A stretch of DNA of 64,000 nucleotides from Flavobacterium sp. HJJ (GCF_015351475.1 NZ_JADKPR010000011.1:88497-152496), one strand, 5' to 3'. Positions 28,567 to 37,620 are shown, numbered from the stretch's first letter. The notes: generated from the sequence alone by a model not told the origin. Translations and numbers: made by a program.

Positions 28567-28687
28567 TGTTTTGTCCTGTTTTTGTATCCAAAAGTATATA
28601 TACCGATTAAAGTGTTATGTAAGAAATAAGTATATTTGACACCATTAAATAATTGTCAATTCTTAATTTTTATACGATTGAGCTGCT

Positions 28688-29197
28688 ATGAAAAAGCTGA
28701 TTTTTACTGTGTTTTTATTTCTATGTGTTACGATTTCTTCAACGGCACAAACCAACAATTCCGCAACTGAATTTTACTTTTATCTCAACAGTATTCTAAA
28801 AAACAAAAACAATAAATCCATTCAGTTGTCAGGAACCAATTATGGTGCTATAGGCAGTAAATTCATTTGGGAAGCCAAATTCCAAAAGAACGGAAAGAAG
28901 GTTGAAATCCAATACAGCAGCCAAAAACCTTCTGAGGACGATTCGATTATAATGACTCACGACACCACTTTTGTAACGTATGGAAAACAAATGATTCAAA
29001 ATTTTAAGACCGAAATAACTGCGATTGAATCCAGACCCGTTTATTTTGAAGAAACCGTAAAAATCATTGTAAAAACAGCTGATTCCAATAAAGAATTTAT
29101 AGTAAAAAGAGCTGATGGATTGCCTTTTTTATTGAGATATAATAGGTCTTTTGAAGAATATTATAAAGGGAAAAATGAAAAACGTAAAAACAAATAG
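28688..29197 (+). CDS. Secreted protein of unknown function
   Basis: 169 residues with a clear signal peptide (LIFTVFLFLCVTISSTAQ). The mature part is basic and strand-rich, without recognisable motifs; the C-terminus is a Lys/Asn-rich tail. Single gene, convergent with the ABC transporter. Typical of small lineage-specific flavobacterial exported proteins. Confidence 0.6.
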   Translation: MKKLIFTVFLFLCVTISSTAQTNNSATEFYFYLNSILKNKNNKSIQLSGTNYGAIGSKFIWEAKFQKNGKKVEIQYSSQKPSEDDSIIMTHDTTFVTYGKQMIQNFKTEITAIESRPVYFEETVKIIVKTADSNKEFIVKRADGLPFLLRYNRSFEEYYKGKNEKRKNK

Positions 29198-29234
29198 TGT
29201 TTGTGTTTCTACGTTTTTTATAAGTTTTCGTAAA

Positions 29235-30983
29235 CTATTTTCTCTCCCCAATCTGCTGTCTCCACATTGCATAATACAAGCCTTTTTCATCTAATAAATC
29301 CTGATGTTTTCCCTGTTCGATGATTTTCCCCTGTTCCAAAACAAATATTTTGTCAGCATGCATAATGGTTGATAAACGATGCGCAATCAATACAGTAATC
29401 TGATCTTGTTTGGACGAAATGCTTCGGATGGTTTTTGTAATTTCTTCTTCGGTAATGGAGTCCAATGCTGATGTTGCTTCATCAAAAAGCAGTAAATGCG
29501 GATTTCTAAGCAAAGCTCTGGCAATGGATAAACGCTGTTTTTCACCTCCAGAAACTTTTATACCTCCTTCGCCAATGGTTGTATAAATACCATTTTCGGC
29601 ACGTTTTAATAAATTCTGGCAGGCCGATTTTTGTAAAACATCATTGATTTCTTCGTCGGTGGCATTGGGTTTTACAAATAGTAGATTGTCTTTTATCGTT
29701 CCCGAAAATAATTGGGCATCCTGGGTTACAAAACCTAACTGCTGTCTTAATTCGGTAAGATCTATGTCTTTGGCATTTTTTTCATTGTAAAAAACAGCCC
29801 CCTCTGCCGGATTGTATAATCCGACAAGCATTTTGACCAAAGTCGTCTTTCCGCTTCCTGATGGACCAACAAAAGCGATGGTTTCTCCGGCTTTGGCATC
29901 AAAGGAAATATTTTTAACAGCATAGGAGCTGGCAGTCTGGTGTTTGAATGAAATATTCTCAAAACGCAGATGGTTAATAGCGCCAATAGTTTTAGGATTT
30001 AAAGGTGTTTCTTCACTTTTAGAATTCATCAAATCACCAAAATTATCCATCGAAGCTTTCGTTTCATTGAAAGTTGCAATTACGTTACCGAGTTCCTGCA
30101 GCGGATTGAATAAAAAGAAAGAAAAGAACATTAACGTTATCATATCGCCAGGTTTGATGATGCCGTGAAAAATGAACATATACAGCGCAAAAACCAGACT
30201 GGTTCTCATAAAATGAACCGTTGTGCCCTGAATGAAACTAAGTGAACGGATGAAACGTACTTTTTTGAGTTCCAGTCCAAGGATTTTGATAGTTGTCGCA
30301 TTTAATCGATTCACTTCCTGTTCGGTTAATCCCAGACTTTTTACAAGTTCAATATTTCTGAGTGATTCAGTTGTGGCTCCAGCTAAAGCAGTCGTTTCTC
30401 CTAAAATTTCTCTTGAAACTAATTTGATTCTTTTCCCTAAAAAAGAACTGATAAATGCAATTACTGGAACAGTTACTAAGAATATCGGACCCAAAAGCCA
30501 ATGTATGCTTATCGCATAGACTACGACAAATACGATTCCGACTATTGACTGAAATATTAAAGAAATTGCCAGTGTGATAAATTTTTCGCAGTCAATTTTT
30601 ACTTTCTGAAGTTTGCCTAAGGTTTCACCGCTTCTTTGATCTTCAAAATCCTGAAAAGGCAGCTGTAGTGCTTTTTGAATTCCATCAGTATACATTTGTG
30701 CGCCCGTACGCTGTATGATAATATTGGTAAAGTAATCCTGAAAGTTTTTGGCAATTCTGGAAACCATCGCTGCGCCTAATGATAATAATAACCATCCTGC
30801 AACAGCTTTGACAAAGCTGCCCTGATTGTGATTGAAATTAGCCACGCCAACGCCGCATTCGTTGAGGAGTTTACCAATAATTATCGAATCATATAAAGAA
30901 AAACACTGATTTATTGTGGCCAAAAACAATGCTATATACAAAAGTGTTTTATGGGTTTTGAGATAAGTATATAAAGTTTTCAT
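29235..30983 (-). CDS. ABC exporter, fused permease and ATPase
   Basis: 582 residues from the ATG at 30983; an in-frame ATG at 31046 would add 21 polar residues before the first helix and is less likely. Six membrane helices lie in residues 1-310. The ATPase has Walker A GPSGSGKTT, signature VSGGEKQRLSIAR, Walker B LLLFDEATSALD and IAHRLST. A half-size lipid/drug-type exporter. Divergent from the ArsR gene with a shared operator, so probably induced by whatever ArsR senses. Confidence 0.88.
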   Translation of the reverse strand: MKTLYTYLKTHKTLLYIALFLATINQCFSLYDSIIIGKLLNECGVGVANFNHNQGSFVKAVAGWLLLSLGAAMVSRIAKNFQDYFTNIIIQRTGAQMYTDGIQKALQLPFQDFEDQRSGETLGKLQKVKIDCEKFITLAISLIFQSIVGIVFVVVYAISIHWLLGPIFLVTVPVIAFISSFLGKRIKLVSREILGETTALAGATTESLRNIELVKSLGLTEQEVNRLNATTIKILGLELKKVRFIRSLSFIQGTTVHFMRTSLVFALYMFIFHGIIKPGDMITLMFFSFFLFNPLQELGNVIATFNETKASMDNFGDLMNSKSEETPLNPKTIGAINHLRFENISFKHQTASSYAVKNISFDAKAGETIAFVGPSGSGKTTLVKMLVGLYNPAEGAVFYNEKNAKDIDLTELRQQLGFVTQDAQLFSGTIKDNLLFVKPNATDEEINDVLQKSACQNLLKRAENGIYTTIGEGGIKVSGGEKQRLSIARALLRNPHLLLFDEATSALDSITEEEITKTIRSISSKQDQITVLIAHRLSTIMHADKIFVLEQGKIIEQGKHQDLLDEKGLYYAMWRQQIGERK

Positions 30984-31043
30984 AAAGAGTATTTTTGAAT
31001 GGAATAATTCAAACAGATCATTATCTTGAATGTAAGCTGGATG

Positions 31044-31101
31044 CAAATTTAAATTAAATATCGAAATATTTCGATGTATTAAAAATATATTTTTATCTTT
31101 G
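31044..31101. promoter_or_regulatory. Divergent promoters with ArsR operator palindrome
   Basis: ATCGAAATATTTCGAT (31060-31075) is a perfect 16-bp palindrome. On its left is a minus-strand -7 box TAAATTTG (31044-31051), on its right the plus-strand -7 box TATCTTTG (31094-31101), so the palindrome covers the -33 region of both promoters. A 15/16 copy precedes the SDR gene. Best explained as the binding site of the adjacent ArsR protein. Confidence 0.75.
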
Positions 31102-31105
31102 CCTC

Positions 31106-31393
31106 ATGATTACCGAATTAACCATAAAACAAGTCGAAAAAATCTCAAAAGCTCTGGGCGATCCCTATCGTTTAAAGATTATGAAAATCGTCAGCAACAA
31201 TAACAGCTGTACGCAATGTTGCGATGTTTCTGCTGAATTTAATCTGGCGCAGTCTACCATGTCACATCATATAAAACAGCTCATAGATGCTGATTTATTG
31301 ATTGCGGATAAAGAAGGACGTAATTTGAAATTTGTAATCAATAAAGAAGTCTGCGAAGCTTATGCGGCTTACATCAGCAGTTTGGTGCTTTAG
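31106..31393 (+). CDS. ArsR-family HTH regulator
   Basis: 95 residues. Winged helix with ISKALGDPYRLKIMKIV (dimer/first helix) and FNLAQSTMSHHIKQLIDADLL (recognition helix), characteristic of ArsR/SmtB repressors. A cluster SCTQCCDVS near residue 34-42 could bind a metal or thiol-reactive ligand; the classical CVC of ArsR is not at its usual place. Its -7 box ends 4 nt before the ATG. Predicted to control itself, the exporter and the SDR. Confidence 0.88.
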   Translation: MITELTIKQVEKISKALGDPYRLKIMKIVSNNNSCTQCCDVSAEFNLAQSTMSHHIKQLIDADLLIADKEGRNLKFVINKEVCEAYAAYISSLVL

Positions 31394-31412
31394 CTTTTTT
31401 TTAATCAAAAAC

Positions 31413-31428
31413 ATCGAAATATTTAGAT
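31413..31428 (+). promoter_or_regulatory. Second ArsR operator, upstream of the SDR gene
   Basis: ATCGAAATATTTAGAT differs at one base from the palindrome before arsR. It lies between the regulator stop and the SDR start at 31466, in position to block SDR transcription. Confidence 0.7.
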
Positions 31429-31465
31429 ATTTAAATACTTAAAACAATCAAATTATAATTAGAAT

Positions 31466-32215
31466 ATGAAAAAATTACAAAACAAAGTAGCTGTAATCAC
31501 TGGCGGTAACAGCGGAATAGGATTGGCAACTGCAAAATTATTTGCCGAACAAGGAGCCAAAGTGGCCATAACAGGACGAAATAAGTCAACCATAGATGAA
31601 GCTGTTTATGAAATCGCAAATGGTTCGATTGGTTTGGTAAGCGATGTTTCGGATATTCAAAACATCGATAGAACTTATAAAACGATAAAAGATACTTTTG
31701 GAAAAATTGACGTACTAGTAGTGAATGCAGGTGTGTTTATCGCTGCTCCTTTAGCTGATTATACAGAAGAAATGTTTGACCAAACGAGTGATATTAACTT
31801 CAAAGGGGTTTTCTTTACGATTCAAAAAGCATTACCACATCTTAATGACGGTGCTTCGGTGGTTATTACGGCCTCGACTGTGGCGCACAAAGGCTTTGCA
31901 ACTACGGCGGCGTATTCGGCTTCCAAAGCGGCAGTCCGTTCATTGGCCAGAACATTATCTGCTGAATTATTAGATAGAAATATCCGTGTAAATGTACTTT
32001 CTCCTGGCCCAATTGATACACCAATATTTTCAAGAAACGGAGCTTCAGAAGAAGAAGCCAACGGAACCAAAACTCATTTTGCATCAGGAATTCCTGCCAA
32101 ACGTTTAGGAACTCCTGAAGAAATGGCTGCTGGATTTCTATATCTAGCTTCCGATGATTCTAAGTTTATGATTGGCGGCGAGCTGTTATTGGATGGAGGA
32201 GCTGCGACTTTATAA
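31466..32215 (+). CDS. Short-chain dehydrogenase/reductase (SDR)
   Basis: 249 residues, classical SDR. TGGNSGIGLATAK binds NAD(P), NAG at about residue 88, catalytic Ser in VVITAST and the YSASKAA (YxxxK) dyad. The C-terminal GGELLLDGGAATL is the usual family ending. Substrate unknown; the operator shared with the ABC exporter suggests a detoxification pair. Confidence 0.9.
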   Translation: MKKLQNKVAVITGGNSGIGLATAKLFAEQGAKVAITGRNKSTIDEAVYEIANGSIGLVSDVSDIQNIDRTYKTIKDTFGKIDVLVVNAGVFIAAPLADYTEEMFDQTSDINFKGVFFTIQKALPHLNDGASVVITASTVAHKGFATTAAYSASKAAVRSLARTLSAELLDRNIRVNVLSPGPIDTPIFSRNGASEEEANGTKTHFASGIPAKRLGTPEEMAAGFLYLASDDSKFMIGGELLLDGGAATL

Positions 32216-32235
32216 ATAAAATCAAATTGAAATAT

Positions 32236-32272
32236 AAGCCTGGTAGATTTCAGAATTTACTAGGCTTTTTTT
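32236..32272 (+). terminator. SDR terminator
   Basis: AAGCCTGGTA at 32236 pairs with TACTAGGCTT ending at 32267, one G-T pair, followed by a T tract. Confidence 0.75.
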
Positions 32273-32310
32273 ATAGAAATAATTATATTCTCATTTAAAA
32301 ATAAAATACT

Positions 32311-32318
32311 TATCTTTG
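32311..32318 (+). promoter_or_regulatory. -7 box TATCTTTG of higBA, with overlapping repeats
   Basis: An exact TAnnTTTG match 25 nt before the HigB start. CTTTGGCG..CAAAG and a direct repeat GCGTTA (twice, 32320 and 32335 areas) overlap it and could be the HigA binding site. Confidence 0.5.
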
Positions 32319-32343
32319 GCGTTAGTACTGCAAAGCGTTAATT

Positions 32344-32625
32344 GTGATAAAAAATTTTGGAGATAAAGAAACAGAAAAGGTTTGGAATGGAATCCAATCA
32401 AGAAAGTTACCTTCTGAAATTCAGAATGTGGCTAGAAGAAAGCTAAGGATGATTAATAATGCTCAAAATGTGACTGATTTAAGAATTCCACCTGCTAATT
32501 ATCTGGAAAAGCTGAGTGGAAATTTCTCTGGCCTCTATAGTATTAGAATTAATAATCAATGGCGTATAATTTTTAATTGGGAAAATGACAATGCTTTTGA
32601 AGTACAAATTATAGATTATCATTAA
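32344..32625 (+). CDS. higB: HigB-type ribosome-dependent mRNA interferase toxin
   Basis: 93 residues, GTG start. FGDKETEKVWNGIQSRKLPSEIQNVARRKLRMI and the C-terminal RINNQWRIIFNW are the RelE/ParE-fold HigB pattern (plasmid maintenance killer family). It precedes its antitoxin by 12 nt, the toxin-first order typical of higBA. Confidence 0.9.
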   Translation: MIKNFGDKETEKVWNGIQSRKLPSEIQNVARRKLRMINNAQNVTDLRIPPANYLEKLSGNFSGLYSIRINNQWRIIFNWENDNAFEVQIIDYH

Positions 32626-32637
32626 AAGAAAACAGTT

Positions 32638-32931
32638 ATGGAAAATTTAAAAAATATACATCCTGGAGAAATTTTGAAAGAAGAGTTTTTAGAGCCATTA
32701 GGTATAACTGCTTATCGATTGTCTAAAGAAACTTTTATTCCGCAAACTAGAGTAAGCGAAATCTTAAAGGGAAAACGTAGAATTACTGCTGATACTTCTT
32801 TAAGACTGTCTGTTTATTTTGGAACTACAGCTAAGTTTTGGCTCGGACTTCAAGATGATTATGATTTGGAAGAAGAAAATAATGCTAAGAAAAATGAATT
32901 TAAAAATATAATACCAGTTAAAATAGTTTAA
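32638..32931 (+). CDS. higA: HigA-type XRE antitoxin
   Basis: 97 residues. NIHPGEILKEEFLEPLGITAYRLSKE, then the HTH IPQTRVSEILKGKRRIT and the AKFWLGLQDDYDL tail are diagnostic of HigA/VapI antitoxins. Binds HigB and represses the operon. Followed by a perfect terminator. Confidence 0.92.
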   Translation: MENLKNIHPGEILKEEFLEPLGITAYRLSKETFIPQTRVSEILKGKRRITADTSLRLSVYFGTTAKFWLGLQDDYDLEEENNAKKNEFKNIIPVKIV

Positions 32932-32940
32932 GGTATAAAT

Positions 32941-32978
32941 AACAAAGGCTTCCTGAATGGAAGCAGGAAGCCTTTGTT
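32941..32978. terminator. Perfect 15-bp terminator hairpin between higA and metE
   Basis: AACAAAGGCTTCCTG at 32941-32955 pairs without mismatch with CAGGAAGCCTTTGTT at 32964-32978. It lies between convergent genes and can serve both. Confidence 0.85.
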
Positions 32979-33056
32979 TATAAAAACATTTTTAAATTTT
33001 GCTGTGAAATGATGAACTTTCACCACAAAAAAATCTTAATGGTTTTATAATAAACA

Positions 33057-35381
33057 TTAAACTATTGCAATATCCTCAACAGCAACACGCATTTTCTTAG
33101 CAGCATTAACCATTTCAATCAAGGCTTTTTTAGTTTCATCCCAATGACGCGTTTTTAAACCACAATCAGGGTTAACCCATAACTGATCCGCAGGAATAAC
33201 CGAAGATGCTTTTTTTAGCAAGTGAACCATTTCTTCATTCGAAGGAACACGAGGCGAGTGAATGTCATAAACTCCAGGCCCAATTTCGTTCGGATATTTA
33301 AAGTCAGCGAAGGCATCAAGCAATTCCATTTGCGAACGCGAACATTCAATAGTAATTACATCGGCATCCATATCGGCAATATTCTGAATGATATCGTTGA
33401 ATTCGCTGTAGCACATGTGTGTATGAATCTGTGTGTCATCAGCAACACCGCTGGCTGAAATTCTAAAAGCTTTAATTGCCCAGTCTAAATAATTTGCCCA
33501 CTCTTCTTTACGCAATGGCAATCCTTCACGAATCGCTGGTTCATCAATCTGAATGATTTTAATTCCTGCTTTTTCCAAATCTACTACTTCATCACGAATT
33601 GCCAAAGCAATCTGAGTACAAGTTTCTGAACGTGGCTGGTCATTACGGACAAATGACCATTGCAGGATTGTTACAGGACCAGTCAGCATACCTTTTACCC
33701 ATTTTGGAGTTAGTGACTGTGCGAACTCCGCCCATTTTACAGTCATAGGAGTAGGACGCGAAACATCACCGTAAATAACTGGAGGTTTTACACAACGGCT
33801 TCCGTAGCTTTGTACCCAGCCGTTTTTAGTAAAGGTAAATCCGTCCAATTGCTCGCCGAAATATTCCACCATATCATTACGCTCAAATTCTCCATGAACC
33901 AAAACATCAATTCCTGATTCTTCCTGAAAACGGATGGTTTCCTCTGTTTCTTTTTGAAGTAAATCGTCATATTGCTGTTGCGTTAATTGACCGCTTTTGA
34001 ATTTAGCTCTCCAGCTTCTTACTTCTGCAGTCTGCGGAAAAGAACCAATAGTTGTCGTTGGAAACAAAGGAAGTTTTAAAACTTCGGTCTGACTTTTTCT
34101 TCTTATAGCAAAAGCGTTTTGTCTTTGGTCATCTCCAGCAGTAATACTCGCTACACGATTTTTAACGCCTTCGTTGTGAATTAATTTTGAAGTTTTTCTG
34201 TTTTCATTGGCTACAGTATTTTCAATGAATCGAAGAGATGTTTCTGCTTGCTGTTCATTTGTAGCAAAAGATTTTAAAAGCGCTATTTCCTGAATTTTTT
34301 GTTTAGCAAAAGCCAGCCATTGCTTGATTTCGGGAGTTAATGTTTGGTCATTCGTTTCCAGATCCAAATCGCATGGAGAGTGAATCAAAGAGCAGGAAGG
34401 CGCAACCAGAATTCGGTTTTCACCCAAAGCAGTAACTGCTTTTTCGATTAAAGCCAACGATTTTTTGAAATCATTTTTCCAGATATTTCTCCCATCAACA
34501 ACTCCCAAAGAAAGATTTACGTTGCCTGCCAGTTTTTCAGAATCTAAAATATCATCCAATTGTAATGGACAACGTACCAGATCCAAATGCAAAGTGTCAA
34601 CCGGCAAAGCCAAAGCGGTTTCAATATTTTCTCCAAAACAATCAAAATAATTTGCCAAAACCACTTTTAGATTCGGAAAATTAGCGTTGATTTCATTGTA
34701 AACATACGTAATCGCCTCACGCTCTTTATTTGTCAAATTCAATGCTAAAAATGGTTCGTCAAGTTGAATATAAGTCGCGCCTTCCTCTTCCAGCTTTTTT
34801 AAAATCTCAAAATAAACAGGAAGCAAATTATGAATAAGATCAATTCTATTAAAGCCTTCTTCTTTTTCTTTTCCCAATAACAAATAAGAAACAGGTCCAA
34901 TTAAAACAGGTTTTGTAATAATTCCAAGATTTTTAGCTTCAATAAATTCAGCAATAACTTTGGTCGAAAACAATTCGAATTTTTGGTTTTTAGTGAATTC
35001 AGGTACAATATAATGATAGTTCGTGTCAAACCATTTGGTCATTTCCATCGCCACAACATCCTGTCCGTTTTTTTGAGCGCCACGAGCCATCGCAAAATAC
35101 AAATCAAGTGAATTATTTGTTCTCGAAAATTCATAGTAACGCTCTGGAATAGCACCAAGAGTCAGCGTTAGATCCAATACTTGGTCATATAGTGAAAAGT
35201 CATTCGATGGGATTAAATCAATTCCGTTTTCGGCTTGTAATTTCCAGTTTTGCGTTCTAATAGCAGAACCTGTTGCTAATAGTTCTTCGGCAGTAATTTT
35301 TCCAGCCCAGTATAATTCATTCGCTTTTTTCAATTCTCTGTTGCTTCCAATTCTTGGATAACCTAAATTATTTGTTTTCAT
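33057..35381 (-). CDS. metE: Cobalamin-independent methionine synthase
   Basis: Transfers the methyl group of 5-methyltetrahydrofolate to homocysteine. 774 residues in two barrels: N-terminal LGYPRIGSNRELKKA, C-terminal FPTTTIGSFPQTAEVR. Zinc ligands are in IHTHMCYSEF (His, Cys) and NPDCGLKTR (Cys). Full length. Divergent from an Lrp-type regulator, which probably controls it. No riboswitch was recognised upstream. Confidence 0.97.
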   Translation of the reverse strand: MKTNNLGYPRIGSNRELKKANELYWAGKITAEELLATGSAIRTQNWKLQAENGIDLIPSNDFSLYDQVLDLTLTLGAIPERYYEFSRTNNSLDLYFAMARGAQKNGQDVVAMEMTKWFDTNYHYIVPEFTKNQKFELFSTKVIAEFIEAKNLGIITKPVLIGPVSYLLLGKEKEEGFNRIDLIHNLLPVYFEILKKLEEEGATYIQLDEPFLALNLTNKEREAITYVYNEINANFPNLKVVLANYFDCFGENIETALALPVDTLHLDLVRCPLQLDDILDSEKLAGNVNLSLGVVDGRNIWKNDFKKSLALIEKAVTALGENRILVAPSCSLIHSPCDLDLETNDQTLTPEIKQWLAFAKQKIQEIALLKSFATNEQQAETSLRFIENTVANENRKTSKLIHNEGVKNRVASITAGDDQRQNAFAIRRKSQTEVLKLPLFPTTTIGSFPQTAEVRSWRAKFKSGQLTQQQYDDLLQKETEETIRFQEESGIDVLVHGEFERNDMVEYFGEQLDGFTFTKNGWVQSYGSRCVKPPVIYGDVSRPTPMTVKWAEFAQSLTPKWVKGMLTGPVTILQWSFVRNDQPRSETCTQIALAIRDEVVDLEKAGIKIIQIDEPAIREGLPLRKEEWANYLDWAIKAFRISASGVADDTQIHTHMCYSEFNDIIQNIADMDADVITIECSRSQMELLDAFADFKYPNEIGPGVYDIHSPRVPSNEEMVHLLKKASSVIPADQLWVNPDCGLKTRHWDETKKALIEMVNAAKKMRVAVEDIAIV

Positions 35382-35404
35382 TTTTATCAGTATTTATTAC
35401 TGAA

Positions 35405-35412
35405 CAAAGGTA
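35405..35412 (-). promoter_or_regulatory. metE -7 box
   Basis: On the minus strand TACCTTTG, an exact match to TAnnTTTG, 24 nt before the metE ATG. Confidence 0.6.
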
Positions 35413-35536
35413 TTGTATTAGAAAATTAAACTTAAATTAGCGGTTTAATTCAGTAAAATGAAATGTATAGATGCTAATTTTTAGTAATTAATTTTGATTA
35501 GGACTGCATTTTTCATCTTTAACCGTAAAAAAAACT

Positions 35537-35998
35537 ATGGACACTATTGACAGTATCGATTTACAAATCCTGAAACACCTGCAGGAAGACTCCAATATCA
35601 ACATAAAAGAGCTGGCTGGTAAATTATTTCTCACCGTAACACCCGTTTATGAACGCATCAAAAGGCTCGAACGCGATGGTTATATCATGAAATATGTAGC
35701 CCTGCTGAACAAGAAAAAACTAAATCTAGGAATGACCGTTTTCTGTAATGTCCGCCTAAAAGAACACGCCAAAAACGTGGGAAGTAATTTTGTAAAAGAC
35801 ATCGTGGCGCTTCCCGAAATCATCGAATGCTATAACATTGCCGGCGATTATGATTTTATGCTAAAAATTTTGGTCGAAGATATGTCTAGTTATCAGGATT
35901 TTGTAATGAACAAACTCTCCACAATCGAAAACATCGGCAATACACAAAGCGTTTTTGTGATGGGCGAAATCAAGCACAGCACAGCATTGGCTATTTGA
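35537..35998 (+). CDS. Lrp/AsnC-family transcriptional regulator
   Basis: 153 residues. N-terminal HTH (DSIDLQILKHLQEDSNINIKELA, recognition part LTVTPVYERIKRLERDGYI) and C-terminal RAM/ligand domain (AGDYDFMLKILVEDMSSYQDF). Divergent from metE with a 155-bp shared region, so an amino-acid-responsive regulator of methionine synthesis is the likely role. Followed by a structured intergenic element. Confidence 0.9.
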   Translation: MDTIDSIDLQILKHLQEDSNINIKELAGKLFLTVTPVYERIKRLERDGYIMKYVALLNKKKLNLGMTVFCNVRLKEHAKNVGSNFVKDIVALPEIIECYNIAGDYDFMLKILVEDMSSYQDFVMNKLSTIENIGNTQSVFVMGEIKHSTALAI

Positions 35999-36008
35999 TT
36001 AATTATTT

Positions 36009-36125
36009 GGGCGTGACCACATTGAGCAAAGGGGCTTACTTATAGTAGTGCGTATACAGCCCCTCTGCTCAATGCGGTCGGGCTATCCATGCTACTTTGG
36101 TAGCTTATTTCTATCCCTCACGCGG
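36009..36125 (+). ncRNA. Structured three-helix element, copy A (candidate ncRNA)
   Basis: Outer stem GCGTGA (36011-36016) / TCACGC (36118-36123). Long stem 36020-36036 / 36058-36074, 16 of 17 paired. Small hairpin GCTAC-TTTG-GTAGC (36091-36104). The core GTCGGGCTATCC lies between long stem and small hairpin, and ATCCCTCAC closes the element. Copy B at 60174 keeps all three helices with different sequence. Possible member of the Flavo-1 RNA family, which I cannot verify here. Strand follows the shared reading direction and is not proven. Confidence 0.6.
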
Positions 36126-36282
36126 TCAACTGCAATAGTAAAACATCATCGTTTTAACAATAGTTATTAATTCAGTTGCGGGAACAAAATAAAATGTATT
36201 TTTGATTTCTTTAAATCTGACCCGAGCGAAAGCGAACGGGCGCAGCAAATCAAAAATCGTTAATCCGCAATCTAAAATCACA

Positions 36283-37620
36283 ATGAACTGGGAGCAATTA
36301 TTATCACTAAAAAGACAGGGAGACACAGGCAAAAGGCTTAGAATCGAGCAGGACGAAACCCGTTTAGGCTTTGAAGTCGATTATGACCGAATCATATTTT
36401 CCTCTGCTTTTAGAAGTTTACAGGACAAAACACAAGTGATTCCGCTTTCCAAAACCGATTTTGTACATACCCGATTGACACACAGTTTGGAGGTTTCGGT
36501 AGTCGGGCGTTCCTTGGGGCGATTAGTTGGGAAAAAAATACTTGAAAAATACCCATATTTACAGGAAGTTCACGGTTACCAGATGAATGATTTTGGAGCT
36601 ATAGTGGCAGCGGCATCTTTGGCTCACGATATCGGGAATCCGCCTTTTGGGCATTCGGGAGAAAAAGCTATTGGTGAATATTTTTCGATTGGAAAAGGAT
36701 TAAAGTATAAAGAGCAATTGTCTGTCAAGGAATGGCAGGATTTAATAGATTTTGAAGGAAATGCCAATGGATTTTCGGTATTGAACAGTTCGCGTCCCGG
36801 CGTTGATGGCGGAATCAGGCTTTCTTACGCCACTCTTGGCGCTTTTATGAAATACCCAAAAGAAAGTCTGCCCAAAAAACCTACCAAAAACATAGCCGAT
36901 AAAAAATACGGATTTTTTCAAACCGATAAAATATTCTTTCAGGAAGTCGCTTCCGAAATGGGTATGATTCCCAATAAAACAGGAGATGATATTGGTTTTG
37001 AAAGACATCCGCTTGCGTATCTTGTAGAAGCTGCCGATGATATCTGTTACACGATAATTGATTTTGAAGATGGAATCAATTTAGGTTTGGTTTCTGAGGA
37101 TTTTGCTTTAGAATATTTAATCAAATTGGTAAAAGACAGCATTGATACTTCAAAGTACAAAACATTGGAAACCAAGGAAGACCGAATCAGTTATCTGCGT
37201 GCTTTGGCAATCGGAAGTTTAATCAATGATGCGGTAAAAGTTTTTATCGAAAATGAAGAAGCTATCATGAACGGAGAATTTCCTTTTGCCTTGACCGATA
37301 AAAGCAAATATAAGGCTCAGATGGATGATATTATTAAGATTAGTATCAAGAATATTTATCAGAGCCGCGAAGTGGTGGAAAAGGAAATAGTCGGATACCA
37401 GATTATTCAAACGCTGTTGGATAAATTTGTAACGGCTTTCAATAATAAGTACGAAGGAAAAATGTCTAATTATGACAATCTGATATTGAAAATGCTGCCT
37501 GAAAAACATCATTTGGAGAAAGAAAATCTATATGAAAGACTGCTTCATATCTGCCATTTCGTTTCAATGCTGACAGATGGAAATGCCTTGTTGTTTTATA
37601 GAACAATCAACGCTTATTAA
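36283..37620 (+). CDS. dgt: dGTP/dNTP triphosphohydrolase
   Basis: HD-domain enzyme that removes triphosphate from dNTPs. 445 residues from the ATG at 36283 (MNWEQLLSLKR); the longer in-frame start at 36202 translates repeat-like upstream DNA and is rejected. THSLEVS gives the first His, LAHDIGNPPFGHSGE the HD pair, EAADDICY the last Asp. Typical of the Dgt family. No linked genes. Confidence 0.92.
   Translation: MNWEQLLSLKRQGDTGKRLRIEQDETRLGFEVDYDRIIFSSAFRSLQDKTQVIPLSKTDFVHTRLTHSLEVSVVGRSLGRLVGKKILEKYPYLQEVHGYQMNDFGAIVAAASLAHDIGNPPFGHSGEKAIGEYFSIGKGLKYKEQLSVKEWQDLIDFEGNANGFSVLNSSRPGVDGGIRLSYATLGAFMKYPKESLPKKPTKNIADKKYGFFQTDKIFFQEVASEMGMIPNKTGDDIGFERHPLAYLVEAADDICYTIIDFEDGINLGLVSEDFALEYLIKLVKDSIDTSKYKTLETKEDRISYLRALAIGSLINDAVKVFIENEEAIMNGEFPFALTDKSKYKAQMDDIIKISIKNIYQSREVVEKEIVGYQIIQTLLDKFVTAFNNKYEGKMSNYDNLILKMLPEKHHLEKENLYERLLHICHFVSMLTDGNALLFYRTINAY

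Noticed and set aside
35382..35536. SAM or cobalamin riboswitch upstream of metE
   Set aside because: The region is short, AT-rich and shows no conserved riboswitch core; an Lrp-type regulator is the simpler control.
36202..36282. N-terminal extension of Dgt
   Set aside because: The 27 extra residues come from repeat-like intergenic DNA; the family starts at MNWEQLL.
36202..36282. CCCGAGCGAAAGCGAACGGG as an operator before dgt
   Set aside because: Short, imperfect, in low-information intergenic DNA; no regulator to match it.
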